Shown in pieces: positions 37,186 through 50,018 of a stretch of 64,000 nucleotides of DNA. The DNA is from Acidovorax sp. sif1233 (GTDB taxonomy: Bacteria; Pseudomonadota; Gammaproteobacteria; Burkholderiales; Burkholderiaceae_C). The notes beneath the pieces were generated by a model. It had not been told where the DNA came from and did no database searches. It was given only the letters and a program-made list of their open reading frames with translations. Position 1 is the first letter of the stretch. Every line of letters starts with the position of its first letter. A program made the position numbers and the translations under genes. The stretch spans positions 1 to 64,000 of the forward strand of contig NZ_JAHUWZ010000001.1 of NCBI RefSeq assembly GCF_019218755.1, given 5' to 3'.

Positions 37186-38040
37186 TCAGGCCTTGAAGCG
37201 CCTGCGCGTGAGCGCCAGGGCCACCCAGAAGGCCACCACCGTGGTCATCACCAGCACCAGCCCGTGGCGCAGCGCATTGGCAGGCCACTGGTCCATGAAC
37301 AGGGGCCGCACCAGCTCGACCGCATTGGTCAGCGGCAGCCAGTCCGAGATGGCGCGCACGATGGGCGGCAGCTGCTCGCGCGGGAAAAACACCCCCGACA
37401 GGAACATCATGGGCGTGAGCACCAGCGTGAAGTAGTAGGTGAAGAAGTCGTAGCCCTTGGCGAGCGCGTTGAAGATGAGCGCGATGCTGGAGAACATGAT
37501 GCCGACGAAGAGCAGCACCGGCCAGGCCACGAGCAGCTTGGGGCTGTGGCTGATGGAGAGCGCGAGCATCACGCCCAGGATGGCCGTCACCGTGAACAGC
37601 GCCTTGAAGGCGGCCCACAGCATTTCGGCGAGCACCACGTCGTCAAGCCGCACCGGCGCGTTCATGATGCCGTCCCAGGTCTTTTGCACATGCATGCGCG
37701 AGAAGGCGGAGTACAGCGCCTCGAAACTGGCGGCGTTCATCGCGCTCATGCAGATCGAGCCACTGGCCAGGAACAGGATGTACGGCACCTGCGTCGTCGC
37801 GCCGCCCGCCGTCCCCACGTTCACCTGTCCCACCAGGGCGCCCATGCCGTAGCCAAACGCCACCAGCCACATCAGCGGCTCGGCGATGTTGCCCACCAGG
37901 CTGGGGATGGCCAGCTTGCGCCAGACCAGCAGGTTTCGCAGGAACACGGGCCACCAGCGCGCCGAGAGGCTGGGCGCGCGCCAGACGGAGGCAAGGGGCG
38001 GGGCGGCAGCGGTTGCCGTGGAGGGGGATACGGATTGCAT
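37186..38040 (-). CDS. ABC-2 type transporter permease, NodJ-like
   Basis: The protein has 284 residues with six hydrophobic segments. It starts before QSVSPSTATA. The NodJ/ABC-2 pattern is clear: RNLLVWRKLAIPSLVGNIAEPLMWLVAFGYGMG and the conserved MFLSGVFFPREQLP loop between late helices. It is expected to dimerise and work with a NodI-type ATPase in export of a lipid-linked or oligosaccharide-type substrate. The likely ATPase partner is encoded on the same strand 2.8 kb upstream (40882-41841), separated by three unrelated genes. Confidence 0.88.
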   Translation of the reverse strand: MQSVSPSTATAAAPPLASVWRAPSLSARWWPVFLRNLLVWRKLAIPSLVGNIAEPLMWLVAFGYGMGALVGQVNVGTAGGATTQVPYILFLASGSICMSAMNAASFEALYSAFSRMHVQKTWDGIMNAPVRLDDVVLAEMLWAAFKALFTVTAILGVMLALSISHSPKLLVAWPVLLFVGIMFSSIALIFNALAKGYDFFTYYFTLVLTPMMFLSGVFFPREQLPPIVRAISDWLPLTNAVELVRPLFMDQWPANALRHGLVLVMTTVVAFWVALALTRRRFKA

Positions 38041-38182
38041 GGGCTTATTGTGCTGTGTCGGGCCGGGGGTGGATAGGTGGCCGTGTCCACCGCCCCACGG
38101 GCCCGTGGGGCCGGCAGGCACGGGCATTGCTTGCGGTCGTGCCATAGCGCACTGATCCGACACCCGCCCCCAAGGAGCCCCC

Positions 38183-38626
38183 ATGAACCGCAACGACGTC
38201 ACCGAGAAGATCATCAGCACCAAGGTCGCCAAGGGCCTGCAATGGGATGCCATTGCCAGGAAGGTCGGCCAGTCCAAGGAGTGGACCACCGCCCTGTGCC
38301 TGGGCCAGATGACCGCATCGCCCGGGCAGGCCAAGGTGCTGGGCAAGATCTTCGGCCTCACGGCCGAGGAGCAGAAGTGGCTGCAGGTCGTGCCCTACAA
38401 GGGCTCGCTGCCCACGCCCGTGCCCACCGACCCGCTGATCTACCGCTGGTACGAGATCGTGAGCGTGTATGGCACGACCATCAAGGAACTGATCCACGAG
38501 GAGTTCGGCGACGGCATCATGAGCGCCATCGACTTCAGCATGGACATCACGCGCGAGGCCGACCCCAAGGGTGACCGCGTGAAGGTGGTGCTGTCGGGCA
38601 AGTTCCTGCCGTACAAGCAGTACTAG
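38183..38626 (+). CDS. cynS: Cyanate hydratase (cyanase)
   Basis: The protein has 147 residues, close to E. coli CynS. An N-terminal helical domain (MNRNDVTEKIISTKVAKGL) is followed by the catalytic domain with YRWYEIVSVYGTTIKELIHEEFGDGIMSAIDF, which contains the active-site Arg, Glu and Ser. It converts cyanate and bicarbonate to ammonia and carbon dioxide. cynT and cynR are not adjacent. It lies divergent from the ABC permease, without obvious operon partners. Confidence 0.96.
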   Translation: MNRNDVTEKIISTKVAKGLQWDAIARKVGQSKEWTTALCLGQMTASPGQAKVLGKIFGLTAEEQKWLQVVPYKGSLPTPVPTDPLIYRWYEIVSVYGTTIKELIHEEFGDGIMSAIDFSMDITREADPKGDRVKVVLSGKFLPYKQY

Positions 38627-38714
38627 GGCGTGCCATCAATCCCTACCCCCCCCCGCGCTGGCCCCGCAATGCGGATGGATGCGCGAAGCGGTGCGCGGCG
38701 GGGCGGGCAGCGGC

Positions 38715-39290
38715 CTACGCCGCTTTCCAGAAGATGTAGTCGGCCTGGTACTTCACGGTCTGGCGCTCGCCCTTGTTGGCGGTCGCACAGGGCGAGGCAG
38801 GCGCCACGCCGCCCTTCAAGGCCACGCGTTGGATGAAGGTCACCCCTGTCATGGCGCCGCTGCCCATGGCGGGGTTGGCCTTGACCAGCTGGTAGGGCAG
38901 GTTGCCTGCACCCGATGGCGCCACGGCCAACTGGGTGGCCGTCAGCTTGGAGCCATCGGCCGACTCCCAGGTGGCGGGTGGGCCGTAGTAGGTGCCCACT
39001 TGCTTGCCGCTGCGGTCGTTCAGTACCGCCTTGGGGCCCACGAACACCCATTCGGTCTGGCCGGGCGCGTTGGCCTTGTCGCGGCATTCATAGGTGATGT
39101 CGCCCACGCCGACGGTTTCCATGGCGACCCGGTTGCCGGCGGGTACCTTGATGGCGTCCGGCAGGCTGTCCTGCGAAAACATGGGGCTGGGGGTGGGCTG
39201 CTTCATCGCCCCGCAGGCGGCCAGCAGGGCCGTGGCGGCAAATGCGCCCGTCAGGGCCGCGAAACGGGAGCGCAATGGCTGGGTGTGCAT
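38715..39290 (-). CDS. DUF3455 lipoprotein
   Basis: The protein has 191 residues. The signal ends at a lipobox (LLAACG), Cys26. The rest matches DUF3455: VPAGNRVAMETVGVGDITYECR, WVFVGPKAVLNDRSGKQVG, and the C-terminal YQADYIFWKA. It is probably an envelope lipoprotein of unknown function. It converges with cynS and is divergent from purT. Confidence 0.88.
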   Translation of the reverse strand: MHTQPLRSRFAALTGAFAATALLAACGAMKQPTPSPMFSQDSLPDAIKVPAGNRVAMETVGVGDITYECRDKANAPGQTEWVFVGPKAVLNDRSGKQVGTYYGPPATWESADGSKLTATQLAVAPSGAGNLPYQLVKANPAMGSGAMTGVTFIQRVALKGGVAPASPCATANKGERQTVKYQADYIFWKAA

Positions 39291-39522
39291 GGTATTTCCC
39301 TTTTCTTCAGTGGGTTGAAAAAGCGCAGCGGTCCCAAGAACGGTCTGCTGCCCCTGGGAGTACGCGCGCCAGCGCCGCCTGGATCCACCCGGCGCAAAAA
39401 ATAGTCCGCACGCCCTGTGGCCGGGGTGGCGGGGCGCGCAACCCGTGCATTAAAGTTGGCCGATCGCCGCGGCTTCACGACCCTTTCTGCCGCCCGTCCT
39501 CACTTTTTTCTGGAAACCTCCC

Positions 39523-40725
39523 ATGACCACCCTCGGAACCCCGCTGTCGCCCCATGCCACCAAAGTCATGCTGCTGGGCTCGGGCGAGCTGGGCAAGGAG
39601 GTGCTGATCGCGCTGCAGCGCCTGGGTGTGGAAACCATCGCCGTGGACCGGTACGAGAACGCCCCCGGCCAGCAGGTGGCCCACCACCAGCGCACCATCA
39701 CGATGAGCGACCCGGCCCAGCTCAAGGCCCTGGTCGAGGCCGAGAAACCCCACCTGGTGGTGCCCGAGATCGAAGCCATCGCCACGCCCATGCTCGAAGA
39801 GCTGGAAGCCGCCGGCACCGTGCGCGTGATCCCCACCGCCCGCGCCGCGCGCCTGACCATGGACCGTGAAGGCATCCGTGTGCTGGCCGCCGAGACGCTG
39901 GGCCTGCCCACCAGCCCGTACAAGTTCTGCAACTCGCTTGAGGAACTGCAGGCGGCCATCGATGCCGGAATCGGCTACCCCTGCATCGTCAAGCCCGTGA
40001 TGAGCAGCTCCGGCAAGGGCCAGAGCAAGATCGATGGCCCCGCCGACGTGCAAAAGGCCTGGGACTACGCCATGGCCGGCGGCCGCGTGAGCCATGGCCG
40101 TGTCATCGTCGAGGGCTTCATCGACTTCGACTACGAGATCACCCAGCTCACCGTGCGTTCGGTGGGCGCGGACGGCCAGATCGCCACCAGCTTCTGCGAC
40201 CCCATCGGCCATGTGCAGGTGAGCGGTGACTACGTGGAAAGCTGGCAGCCCCACCCCATGCACCCGGCCGCGCTGGAGAAGTCGCGCCAGATCGCCAAGG
40301 CGGTCACGGACAACCTGGGTGGCCAGGGCCTGTTCGGCGTGGAGCTGTTCGTCAAGGGCGAGCAGGTGTGGTTCAGCGAGGTGAGCCCGCGCCCGCACGA
40401 CACCGGCCTGGTCACGCTGTGCACCCAGCACCAGAGCGAGTTCGAGCTGCACGCCCGCGCCATCCTGGGCCTGCCAGTCGATACCAGCCTGCGCAACCCC
40501 GGCGCCAGCGCCGTCATCTACGGCGGCGTGGAGGCCCAGGGCATCGTGTTCGACGGCGTGGACGAGGCCCTCGCCGTGCCTGGCACCGACCTGCGCCTGT
40601 TCGGCAAGCCCGAGAGCTTTGCCAAGCGCCGCATGGGCGTGGCACTGGCGCGTGCGGCCGAGGTGGAGACGGCGCGCACCAATGCCAAGCTGGCGGCCAG
40701 CAAGGTGAAACCACGCACCCCCTGA
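39523..40725 (+). CDS. purT: Formate-dependent phosphoribosylglycinamide formyltransferase
   Basis: The protein has 400 residues. It has the PurT N-terminal domain ([21 protein letters not shown]), the [10 protein letters not shown] motif, and an ATP-grasp domain ([42 protein letters not shown]). It adds formate to GAR with ATP in purine synthesis without folate. The start is the first ATG after the stop-rich leader, in line with E. coli PurT. It lies between the DUF3455 lipoprotein and ABC ATPase genes and is probably monocistronic. Confidence 0.97.
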   Translation: MTTLGTPLSPHATKVMLLGSGELGKEVLIALQRLGVETIAVDRYENAPGQQVAHHQRTITMSDPAQLKALVEAEKPHLVVPEIEAIATPMLEELEAAGTVRVIPTARAARLTMDREGIRVLAAETLGLPTSPYKFCNSLEELQAAIDAGIGYPCIVKPVMSSSGKGQSKIDGPADVQKAWDYAMAGGRVSHGRVIVEGFIDFDYEITQLTVRSVGADGQIATSFCDPIGHVQVSGDYVESWQPHPMHPAALEKSRQIAKAVTDNLGGQGLFGVELFVKGEQVWFSEVSPRPHDTGLVTLCTQHQSEFELHARAILGLPVDTSLRNPGASAVIYGGVEAQGIVFDGVDEALAVPGTDLRLFGKPESFAKRRMGVALARAAEVETARTNAKLAASKVKPRTP

Positions 40726-40881
40726 GCCGCTTCGCGCCTTCCCTCTGTCTCGCTTCGCGGGAGGGGGGCGCCACCCGTGGCCTGGCAAAGCCAGTTCCAC
40801 GGTGGCACCGGCTTGCGCTGCGTCAGTTTTCGCCGTTGCGTGAAGCGTGGCGCACCGGAGTGCACTGATCCAGACTTCAGT

Positions 40882-41841
40882 TCAGCCATCCTCGCGGATC
40901 TGCCGCCCCGTGAGCTTGAGGAACAGGTCCTCCAGGTTGGCCGGCCGGTGCAGGGTGCGCAGGTGCGGGTGCGCGCCCAGCGCCTGCAGCAGGGGCCCTG
41001 CGTTCTGGGTGTAGAAGAACACCGTCTCGCCGCTGATCTCCACGCGCGCCGCCAGGGCCCGCAGGGCGGCATTCTCGGCCAGCGCCACGGCGCCCACGCC
41101 GAACACTTCCACCACGTCCGGCTCCAGGTGCTGCGCGATCAGTTCGCGCGGGCGGCCCTCGGCGATCTTCTTGCCGTGGTCCAGCACCAGGAGGCGCGAG
41201 CACAGGCGCTCGGCCTCGTCCATGAAGTGGGTGGTCAGCAGGATGGACTTGCCCTGCTGGAGCAGCAACTGCAGGCGCTCCCACATGAGGTGGCGGGCCT
41301 GCGGGTCCAACCCCGTGGTGGGTTCGTCCAGCAGCAGCAGGCGCGGGTCGTTGACGAGTGCGCGGGCCAGGCTCAGGCGCCGCTTCATGCCCCCCGAGAG
41401 TTCGCCCGGCTTGGCGTTCGCCTTGTGCGTGAGCGCCGCGAAGTCGAGCAGGCGCGGCACGCGCTCGTCCATCACCGGGCCCTTGAGCCCGAAATAGCGG
41501 CCGAACACGCGCAGGTTCTCGGCGCAGGTGAAGTCGGGGTCCAGGGTGTCGAACTGGGTCACCACGCCCAGCTGGGCCTTGATGGCGAGGGCATCGCGCG
41601 GCATGTGCAGCGGGGCGCCGCCCGGCGCGGGTGTGAAGTGCACCGCACCGCCGTCGGGCGCCGTCAGGCCCAGGCACATGCGGATGGTGGTGGTCTTGCC
41701 CGCGCCGTTCGGGCCGATGACGCCCAGGCATTCGCCGGGAGCGATGGAAAAGGAGACATCGTCCACCACGGTGGTGTTGCCATAGCGCTTGCGCAGTTGC
41801 AGGGCTTCGAAGAGTGCGGTCATGGCCCGATTGTGTGCCAT
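40882..41841 (-). CDS. ABC transporter ATP-binding protein, NodI-like
   Basis: The protein has 319 residues. Walker A (GPNGAGKTT), the signature LSGGMKRR, Walker B (LLLLDEP) and the switch His are all present. The extended C-terminal part ([21 protein letters not shown] and [11 protein letters not shown]) is typical of NodI and related exporters. GAGGTG lies 7 bases before the ATG at 41841; an alternative ATG 6 codons later (41823) is also possible. The natural partner is the NodJ-like permease 2.8 kb downstream. It is divergent from the AraC-type gene. Confidence 0.9.
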   Translation of the reverse strand: MAHNRAMTALFEALQLRKRYGNTTVVDDVSFSIAPGECLGVIGPNGAGKTTTIRMCLGLTAPDGGAVHFTPAPGGAPLHMPRDALAIKAQLGVVTQFDTLDPDFTCAENLRVFGRYFGLKGPVMDERVPRLLDFAALTHKANAKPGELSGGMKRRLSLARALVNDPRLLLLDEPTTGLDPQARHLMWERLQLLLQQGKSILLTTHFMDEAERLCSRLLVLDHGKKIAEGRPRELIAQHLEPDVVEVFGVGAVALAENAALRALAARVEISGETVFFYTQNAGPLLQALGAHPHLRTLHRPANLEDLFLKLTGRQIREDG

Positions 41842-41932
41842 GCTGGCACCTCGGGCCGCGCGGCGGATGATGGCCGCCCCCCCGCAGAGCGCCCGCCCCT
41901 TTGAACGAGAAATGCGCCATCCTGCCTGCACC

Positions 41933-42739
41933 ATGAAACCCAGCCCCGCCGATACCAGCTATGTCGAATTGCCACTGGACGCCCTGGATGCGACCCGGAT
42001 CGAAGCCGTCTGGCGCTACGACGCGGCGGCCCAAGGCCGGCAACTGGTGCTGCCGGACGGCAGGATGGACCTGGTGGTGCATTGCGCCCTGCGGCACGAT
42101 GGCACGGTGGCGTCGGTCTGGCCGGTGATCGCGGGCCCCGCCGACCAGCCTGCGTTCGTGAGCCTGCGCGCCGCGACGGTCGTCCTCGGGGTGCGTTTTC
42201 ACATGGGCTGGGGCGGCGCCTGCCTGGGCACGGCGCCCGGGGCGCTGCGCAACCGGACGGTTTTCGGCGCCGAGGCCGCGCGGATGCTGGGTCCTTCTTG
42301 TGCCACCAATCCCTTGCTGCAGGCGCGCACGCTGCGGGGCGTGGAGCAGGCCTTGCGCTCCACCGCCCGCGCGCTGGCGGCCCGGGCCTCGGTGGCGGCG
42401 GCCCAGGGTCGGGCGCTCGCGGCCATCGAGCAGATGGTGCGGCAGGGCCAGACCGTGGAGGAAGGCGGTGGCGGCTGGGCCGTACCCTCCTCGCGCACGC
42501 TGCGCCGGGACATGGCGGTGGTGGCGGGCTTGCCCCTGCGGAGCCTGGCGGGCATCCTGCGCTTTCAGCGCGCCATGGACCTGCTGCAGGCCGGCCGCCC
42601 TTCGCTGGGCGAGGTCGCCTTGGCGGCGGGCTATGCCGATCAGGCGCACATGACCCGCGAGTTCCGCCGCTACGGGGGCTTCACGCCCGCCGCGCCGGCA
42701 CCGGCGCCGCTGGTCCGGCGGGCGCCCTGCTTGCCCTGA
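41933..42739 (+). CDS. AraC family transcriptional regulator
   Basis: The protein has 268 residues. The N-terminal part (about 1-140) is a DUF6597-like ligand region ([20 protein letters not shown]). The C-terminal AraC helix-turn-helix pair is visible: [49 protein letters not shown]. The start is uncertain: the ATG at 41912 adds seven residues and follows a weak GAGA. It is followed by a PaiB-like gene on the same strand after 73 bases, which it may control. Confidence 0.85.
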   Translation: MKPSPADTSYVELPLDALDATRIEAVWRYDAAAQGRQLVLPDGRMDLVVHCALRHDGTVASVWPVIAGPADQPAFVSLRAATVVLGVRFHMGWGGACLGTAPGALRNRTVFGAEAARMLGPSCATNPLLQARTLRGVEQALRSTARALAARASVAAAQGRALAAIEQMVRQGQTVEEGGGGWAVPSSRTLRRDMAVVAGLPLRSLAGILRFQRAMDLLQAGRPSLGEVALAAGYADQAHMTREFRRYGGFTPAAPAPAPLVRRAPCLP

Positions 42740-42812
42740 CGGCGTTGGCCGAAACCTTCAAGACGCGCGCGTGCGCAACGGCCAGACTTCCCTCTTTTTT
42801 TGAGCCCGTGCG

Positions 42813-43439
42813 ATGTACAGCCAATCCCTCTTCTCCATCGACGATGTCCGCGAACTGCAGGGCCTGGTGCGCTCCTACCCCCTGGCGACCGTGGTCGCGG
42901 CGGCGCACGCGGGCCTGGAGGCCCACCTGCTTCCGCTTCTGCTGCTGGCCGAAGGCGGCGGCCTGGGGCTGCTTCAGGGCCATGTGGCGCGCATGCACAC
43001 GCTGGCGCGGTCTGTCCCGCAGGGCGCGGAGGTGCTCGCGGTGTTCCAGAGTCCCAATGCCTATATTTCTCCGCGCTGGTACGTGAACGGCCAGCGCAGC
43101 GCGCGCCTGGCCCCCAGCTGGAACTATGTGGCGGTGGAAGTCAGGGGGCGAATCCGTTTCGTCGACGACGGCGGCTGGATGAGGGACCACCTTGCCGCGC
43201 TCACGGCGTCCCAGGAGGCGCACCGCGCGCAGCCGTGGTCCCTGCACGATGCCTCGCCCGCCTTCATCGACGAGGCGGCGCTGCATCTGCGGGGCTTCGA
43301 GATCGAAGTCACCCGCCTCGAGGGCAAGCGCTTCCTGTCCCAGCAGCGCACGCCCGCGGACCGGTCCAGCCTCGTCGCGCACCTGGCGCTGGAGCGCCAG
43401 GGGGCGGCGCACGATGTCGCGGCGCTGATCGTTCCCTGA
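42813..43439 (+). CDS. FMN-binding negative regulator, PaiB family
   Basis: The protein has 208 residues, the usual PaiB length. Motifs include YSQSLFSIDDVRELQGLV at the N-terminus, AEGGGLGLLQGHVARMH, the beta strand AYISPRWY, and SWNYVAVEVRG. PaiB proteins are FMN split-barrel proteins first described in Bacillus as regulators of sporulation and protease genes; in proteobacteria their role is unclear. It lies downstream of the AraC-type gene and converges with the diguanylate cyclase gene. Confidence 0.9.
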   Translation: MYSQSLFSIDDVRELQGLVRSYPLATVVAAAHAGLEAHLLPLLLLAEGGGLGLLQGHVARMHTLARSVPQGAEVLAVFQSPNAYISPRWYVNGQRSARLAPSWNYVAVEVRGRIRFVDDGGWMRDHLAALTASQEAHRAQPWSLHDASPAFIDEAALHLRGFEIEVTRLEGKRFLSQQRTPADRSSLVAHLALERQGAAHDVAALIVP

Positions 43440-43466
43440 CCGCCTGCCGTTGCCCGGAGGTGGTCT

Positions 43467-44603
<1,137 letters not shown>

Positions 44604-44633
44604 GGGAGACGGGGCGCTGCTTCTTTCTTGTCG

Positions 44634-46115
44634 TCACTGGAAGGCGACTTCGGCAAAGCTGCGCAGCTTGCGGCTGTGCAGCCTGTCCACGCCGCCGTTG
44701 CGCAGGATCTCGATGGCGCGCATGCCGATGCGCAGGTGCTGGTCCACGCGCTCGCGGTAGAAGTGGTTGGCCATGCCCGGCAGCTTGATCTCGCCGTGCA
44801 GCGGCTTGTCGGAGACGCACAGCAGGGTGCCATACGGCACGCGGAAGCGAAAGCCGTTGGCCGCGATGGTGGCGCTTTCCATGTCCAGCGCCACGGCGCG
44901 GCTCTGGCTGAACCGGCGCTGGGGCATGTTGTCGGGCAGCAGTTCCCAGTTGCGGTTGTCGGTGCTGGCCACGGTGCCGGTGCGCATGATGCGCTTGAGC
45001 TGGTCCTCCGGCACCCGCGTCACGTCGGCGACGGCCTGCTGCAGCGCCATCTGGATCTCGGCCAGCGCCGGGATGGGCACCCACAGCGGCAGCTCCTCGT
45101 CCAGCACGTGGTCCTCGCGCACGTAGGCGTGGGCCAGCACATAGTCGCCCAGCTGCTGGCTGTTGCGCAGGCCCGCGCAATGGCCCAGCATCATCCACGC
45201 GTGCGGGCGCAGCACGGCGATGTGGTCGGTGATGGTCTTGGCGTTGGCCGGCCCCACGCCGATGTTGACCATGCTGATGCCGCTCGCGTCCTTGCGCACC
45301 AGGTGGTAGCCGGGCATCTGCGGCAGGCGCGGCGGGGCGATGCCCAGCTCGTCGCCCGGCTGCGCGGGCAGGCCCGCGCGGCGAGTGACCACGTTGCCGG
45401 GCTCGATGAAGGCCACGTACTCGCTGTCTTCCCTGGCCATCTCGGCGTGGCCCAGGCGCACGAACTCGTCGATGTAGAACTGGTAGTTGGTGAACAGCAC
45501 GAAGTTCTGGAACCATTCGGGCGCGGTGCCCGTGTAGTGGCGCAGGCGGTGCAGCGAGTAGTCCACGCGCGGCGCGGTGAACAGCGACAGCGGCTGCGCC
45601 TCGCCCGGGCGCGCCTGCCAGGTGCCGTTGGCGATGCCGTCGTCCATGGCCGCGAGGTCCGGCAGGTCGAACACGTCGCGCATCAGCATGCGGCGCTCGG
45701 CCGTGAGCGTGCCCTCGATGTGGTCGTGCTCGGCGAACGAGAAGTGGATGGGGATGGGGTGCGCGCTGGTGCCCACCTCCAGCTCGACGTTGTGGCTGGC
45801 CCGCAGCAGGCGGAACTGCTCGGCGTAGTAGTTGGCGAACAGGTCGGGGCGGGTGAGGGTGGTTTCGTACCGCCCGGGGCCTTCCACGAAGCCGTAGGCC
45901 AGCTTGGAATCCGCCCGTGCCACCGTGGTGGTGTGCACCCGCACGAAGGGATAGAACGCGCGCACCGCGCTTTCGGGCGTCTCGCCCGCCACGAAGCGCT
46001 GCATGGCATCGCGCAGGTGGCCGATCTGTTGCTGGTAGATGCGCTGCACCTGGGCCAGCGCTTCGGCCGGGTCGGTGTGGCGGGTGGGGGCGATGAAGTC
46101 GGGAATGAGGGGCAT
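44634..46115 (-). CDS. amn: AMP nucleosidase
   Basis: The protein has 493 residues, close to E. coli Amn (484). The N-terminal AMN domain (about 10-180, SKLAYGFVEGPGRYETTLTRP) precedes the nucleoside-phosphorylase-like catalytic domain with MVNIGVGPANAKTITDHIAVLRPHAWMMLGHCAGLR and AVALDMESATIAANGFRF. It splits AMP to adenine and ribose-5-phosphate. I chose the ATG at 46115 over the in-frame GTG 5 codons earlier; both have weak ribosome sites. Confidence 0.95.
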   Translation of the reverse strand: MPLIPDFIAPTRHTDPAEALAQVQRIYQQQIGHLRDAMQRFVAGETPESAVRAFYPFVRVHTTTVARADSKLAYGFVEGPGRYETTLTRPDLFANYYAEQFRLLRASHNVELEVGTSAHPIPIHFSFAEHDHIEGTLTAERRMLMRDVFDLPDLAAMDDGIANGTWQARPGEAQPLSLFTAPRVDYSLHRLRHYTGTAPEWFQNFVLFTNYQFYIDEFVRLGHAEMAREDSEYVAFIEPGNVVTRRAGLPAQPGDELGIAPPRLPQMPGYHLVRKDASGISMVNIGVGPANAKTITDHIAVLRPHAWMMLGHCAGLRNSQQLGDYVLAHAYVREDHVLDEELPLWVPIPALAEIQMALQQAVADVTRVPEDQLKRIMRTGTVASTDNRNWELLPDNMPQRRFSQSRAVALDMESATIAANGFRFRVPYGTLLCVSDKPLHGEIKLPGMANHFYRERVDQHLRIGMRAIEILRNGGVDRLHSRKLRSFAEVAFQ

Positions 46116-46181
46116 GCCCCTATTGTCCACAAGCCGGGAACGTGTTTGTGTGACGGGCTGGCGCCGGGGCCGCGGAGGGCC

Positions 46182-48278
46182 TCAGGAATTGACCGCCAGC
46201 AGGGGCTCCAGGCCGTGGAAGTCGCGCATCCAGCGCAGGATGGACGCGGCGTCCCGGGGCACCGACACCACATGGCCCTGGATCAGGTCGCACCCCAGGC
46301 CCGCCAGCAGATCCACCTGCGCCTGTGTCTCCACCCCCTCGGCCACGGTCCTGATCTGCAGGCTGCGGCCCATCTGGATGATGGCGGTGACGATGGCCAC
46401 GTCGTCGGCGTTGTCCGGGGTGTCGACCACGAAGGAGCGGTCGATCTTGAGCTTGTCGATCGGGTAGCGCTTGAGGTAGGCCAGCGATGAGTACCCGGTG
46501 CCGAAATCATCGATGGAGATTCCGACGCCGAGTGCCTTGAGGGCATTGAGGGTGTCCAGCACCTGGCCCGTCTGGTGCATCAGCACGGATTCGGTGAGTT
46601 CGATCTCCAGGTACTGCGGTGCCAGCCCGGTCTCGTGCAGCATGGCCGCGATCTCGCCCGCCACGTCGCGCTGGCGGAATTCGAGGGCCGACAGGTTCAC
46701 CGCCACCGGCACCATGGCCAAGCCCTGGTCCTGCCACTCCCGGAGCTGGCGGCAGGCCTCGCGCATCACCCAGCGGCCAATGGGGGTGATGAGGCCGCGG
46801 GATTCCGAGAAGGTGATGAACTCATCCGGCCCGACCAGGCCGCGCTGGGGATGGCGCCAGCGCACCAGGGCCTCGAAGCCGCGCAGCGAGCCGTCTTCCA
46901 GGCAGATCTGGGGCTGGTAGTGCAGCACGAAGGCGTTGTGGACGATGGCCTCGCGCAGCAGCCGCTCGTGCTGCAGCACATCGATGGCGCTGGCCTCCAT
47001 GCTGGGTTCGTAGAACTGGCGGTTGCCCCGGCCGCTTTCCTTGGCGTGGTGCATGGCCGCGTCGGCGCAGCGCAGCAGCGCGTCGCCGGTGGCGGCATGC
47101 TCCGGAAAGAGGCTGATGCCGATGGACGGCGAGACGGTCAGCGGCACCTGGTCGAGCGTGAACACGCCGTGCATGGAGTCGAGCAGCTTGTCGGCCACCC
47201 TGGCGGCGTCATCGGGGCTTTGCACGTCGGTCAGGACCACCACGAACTCATCGCCGCCCAGCCGCGCCACCACGTCGGCATCGCGCACGCCCTGGCGCAG
47301 ACGCTCGGCCACATTGCACAGCAACTGGTCGCCCGCGTGGTGGCCGAGCGAGTCGTTCACCGTCTTGAAATGGTCCAGGTTCACGAACAGCACGGCCGCG
47401 CGGCCGTGGCGCCTGCGCGCCAGCGACAGCACCTGCGACAGCTGCTCCATCAGGAAATGCCGGTTGGGCAACTGCGTGAGGGTGTCGTGCAGCGCGATGA
47501 AGGCCTCGCGCTCCTGCGCCTGCTTGCGCGCGGTGATGTCCCGCACCACCACGATGCGGTAGTCCGCATGGTGCAGCGGCATGGTCTTGCCCACCACCTC
47601 GACGGGGATGGCATGCCCGTCCTTGTGGCGGATGGTCACTTCGTAGGGGTCTTCGCGCCCGCTGCGGGTGTAGTCCAGCGCCACGGCCCGCCATTCGGGA
47701 CTGATGAAGTGGAAGATCGAGACCCCCAGCACCTCCTGCAGCCCGTAGCCCACCAGGCGGGTGAGCGCCTCGTTGCCGTCCGTGATGATGCCGTCGCGGT
47801 GGAACACGATGGCCTCGTCCGTGGCCTCGGTGAACTTGCGCATGCGCTCTTCGCTCTGGCGCACCTGGCGTTCCGCGCGCCAGCGCTCGGTGATGTCGGT
47901 GATCAGCACGAACGAGCCCAGCTGCTGCGAGCCGGCGCCGAAGTGCGGGATCAGGTTGACCTCGATCATGCGCGTCTCGCCATTGGGCAGGATCTGCTCG
48001 CGCGTGTACTTCACGTGCTCGCGGCGCGTGGAGCGCTCCACATGCGGCTGGATCACCTGCCAGGCCTTGTCGCCAATGGCTTCCTGCACCGTGAGCCCCA
48101 GGATCGATTCGGTCGTGTGGCCGTTGTAGGCGGCGTAGCCCTGGTTGGCGAACTGGCAGCGCAGGCCGGGCAGGTCGAAGTACGCCATCAATGCGGGCAC
48201 GGAATCGGCGATCAGGCGCAGCAGCGAGTCGCTGGAGCCCCCCTGGCGGGCGTTGGCTGCGTTGATTGAATCTGGCAT
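46182..48278 (-). CDS. PAS-PAS-GGDEF-EAL cyclic-di-GMP protein
   Basis: The protein has 698 residues and no membrane segment. Two PAS domains (about 20-145 and 155-270; VPALMAYFDLPGLRCQFANQG and NEALTRLVGYG) lead into a GGDEF domain with an intact GGDEF motif and DLDHFKTVND-type sequence (NLDHFKTVNDSLGHHAGD). The EAL domain has EALVRWRHP, SVNLSALEF-type NLSALEF, ELTESVL, DDFGTGYSS and AEGVET. Both synthesis and breakdown of c-di-GMP are possible, and the net activity cannot be told. The start is chosen at PDSINAANARQ; the longer start overlaps the dbpA promoter region. It is divergent from dbpA. Confidence 0.93.
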   Translation of the reverse strand: MPDSINAANARQGGSSDSLLRLIADSVPALMAYFDLPGLRCQFANQGYAAYNGHTTESILGLTVQEAIGDKAWQVIQPHVERSTRREHVKYTREQILPNGETRMIEVNLIPHFGAGSQQLGSFVLITDITERWRAERQVRQSEERMRKFTEATDEAIVFHRDGIITDGNEALTRLVGYGLQEVLGVSIFHFISPEWRAVALDYTRSGREDPYEVTIRHKDGHAIPVEVVGKTMPLHHADYRIVVVRDITARKQAQEREAFIALHDTLTQLPNRHFLMEQLSQVLSLARRRHGRAAVLFVNLDHFKTVNDSLGHHAGDQLLCNVAERLRQGVRDADVVARLGGDEFVVVLTDVQSPDDAARVADKLLDSMHGVFTLDQVPLTVSPSIGISLFPEHAATGDALLRCADAAMHHAKESGRGNRQFYEPSMEASAIDVLQHERLLREAIVHNAFVLHYQPQICLEDGSLRGFEALVRWRHPQRGLVGPDEFITFSESRGLITPIGRWVMREACRQLREWQDQGLAMVPVAVNLSALEFRQRDVAGEIAAMLHETGLAPQYLEIELTESVLMHQTGQVLDTLNALKALGVGISIDDFGTGYSSLAYLKRYPIDKLKIDRSFVVDTPDNADDVAIVTAIIQMGRSLQIRTVAEGVETQAQVDLLAGLGCDLIQGHVVSVPRDAASILRWMRDFHGLEPLLAVNS

Positions 48279-48417
48279 GTCCCACCCGGTGCTGAGAAGG
48301 TGTGGCGGTCTGCACGCGGCCCCGTGGAGATCGCCAGCACGTTCTTCCGTTATAGCCGATAGACCTTGCGCGCGTGCAAGGTAGTTGCCCGGATACCCTG
48401 GGCGGGATAATCGGGCC

Positions 48418-49821
<1,404 letters not shown>

Positions 49822-49864
49822 TGGTGGCTTGCCGAGGGGGCACCCCCCATCAGGATGGCAAATG

Positions 49865-49893
49865 CCGCTGGACCTTGTCCGGCGGTTTTTTTT
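49865..49893 (+). terminator. Intrinsic terminator of dbpA
   Basis: CCGCTGGAC (49865-49873) pairs with GTCCGGCGG (49877-49885), one G-T pair included, with a 3-base loop and eight T residues. Confidence 0.9.
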
Positions 49894-49981
49894 GCTCCTT
49901 TTTGTGGGTAGCTGATCGTCCGCAACGGGACCCCCATTCCGAAGCCTGGGCATCCGCCGCCGTGTTTGTGGTATTCACTTA

Positions 49982-50010
49982 TTGTGTAAAGACCTATAGA
50001 GGACTATAGT
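49982..50010 (+). promoter_or_regulatory. Promoter and candidate operator of the GntR-type gene
   Basis: TTGTGT (49982-49987) and TATAGT (50005-50010) are 17 bases apart. Two CTATAG hexamers (49994-49999 and 50004-50009) are exactly 10 bases apart, one helical turn, and the second overlaps the -10 box. The expected start of transcription is only 2-4 bases before the ATG at 50019, and no Shine-Dalgarno sequence is visible, so the message may be nearly leaderless. Confidence 0.6.
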
Positions 50011-50018
50011 TCTTTGCC

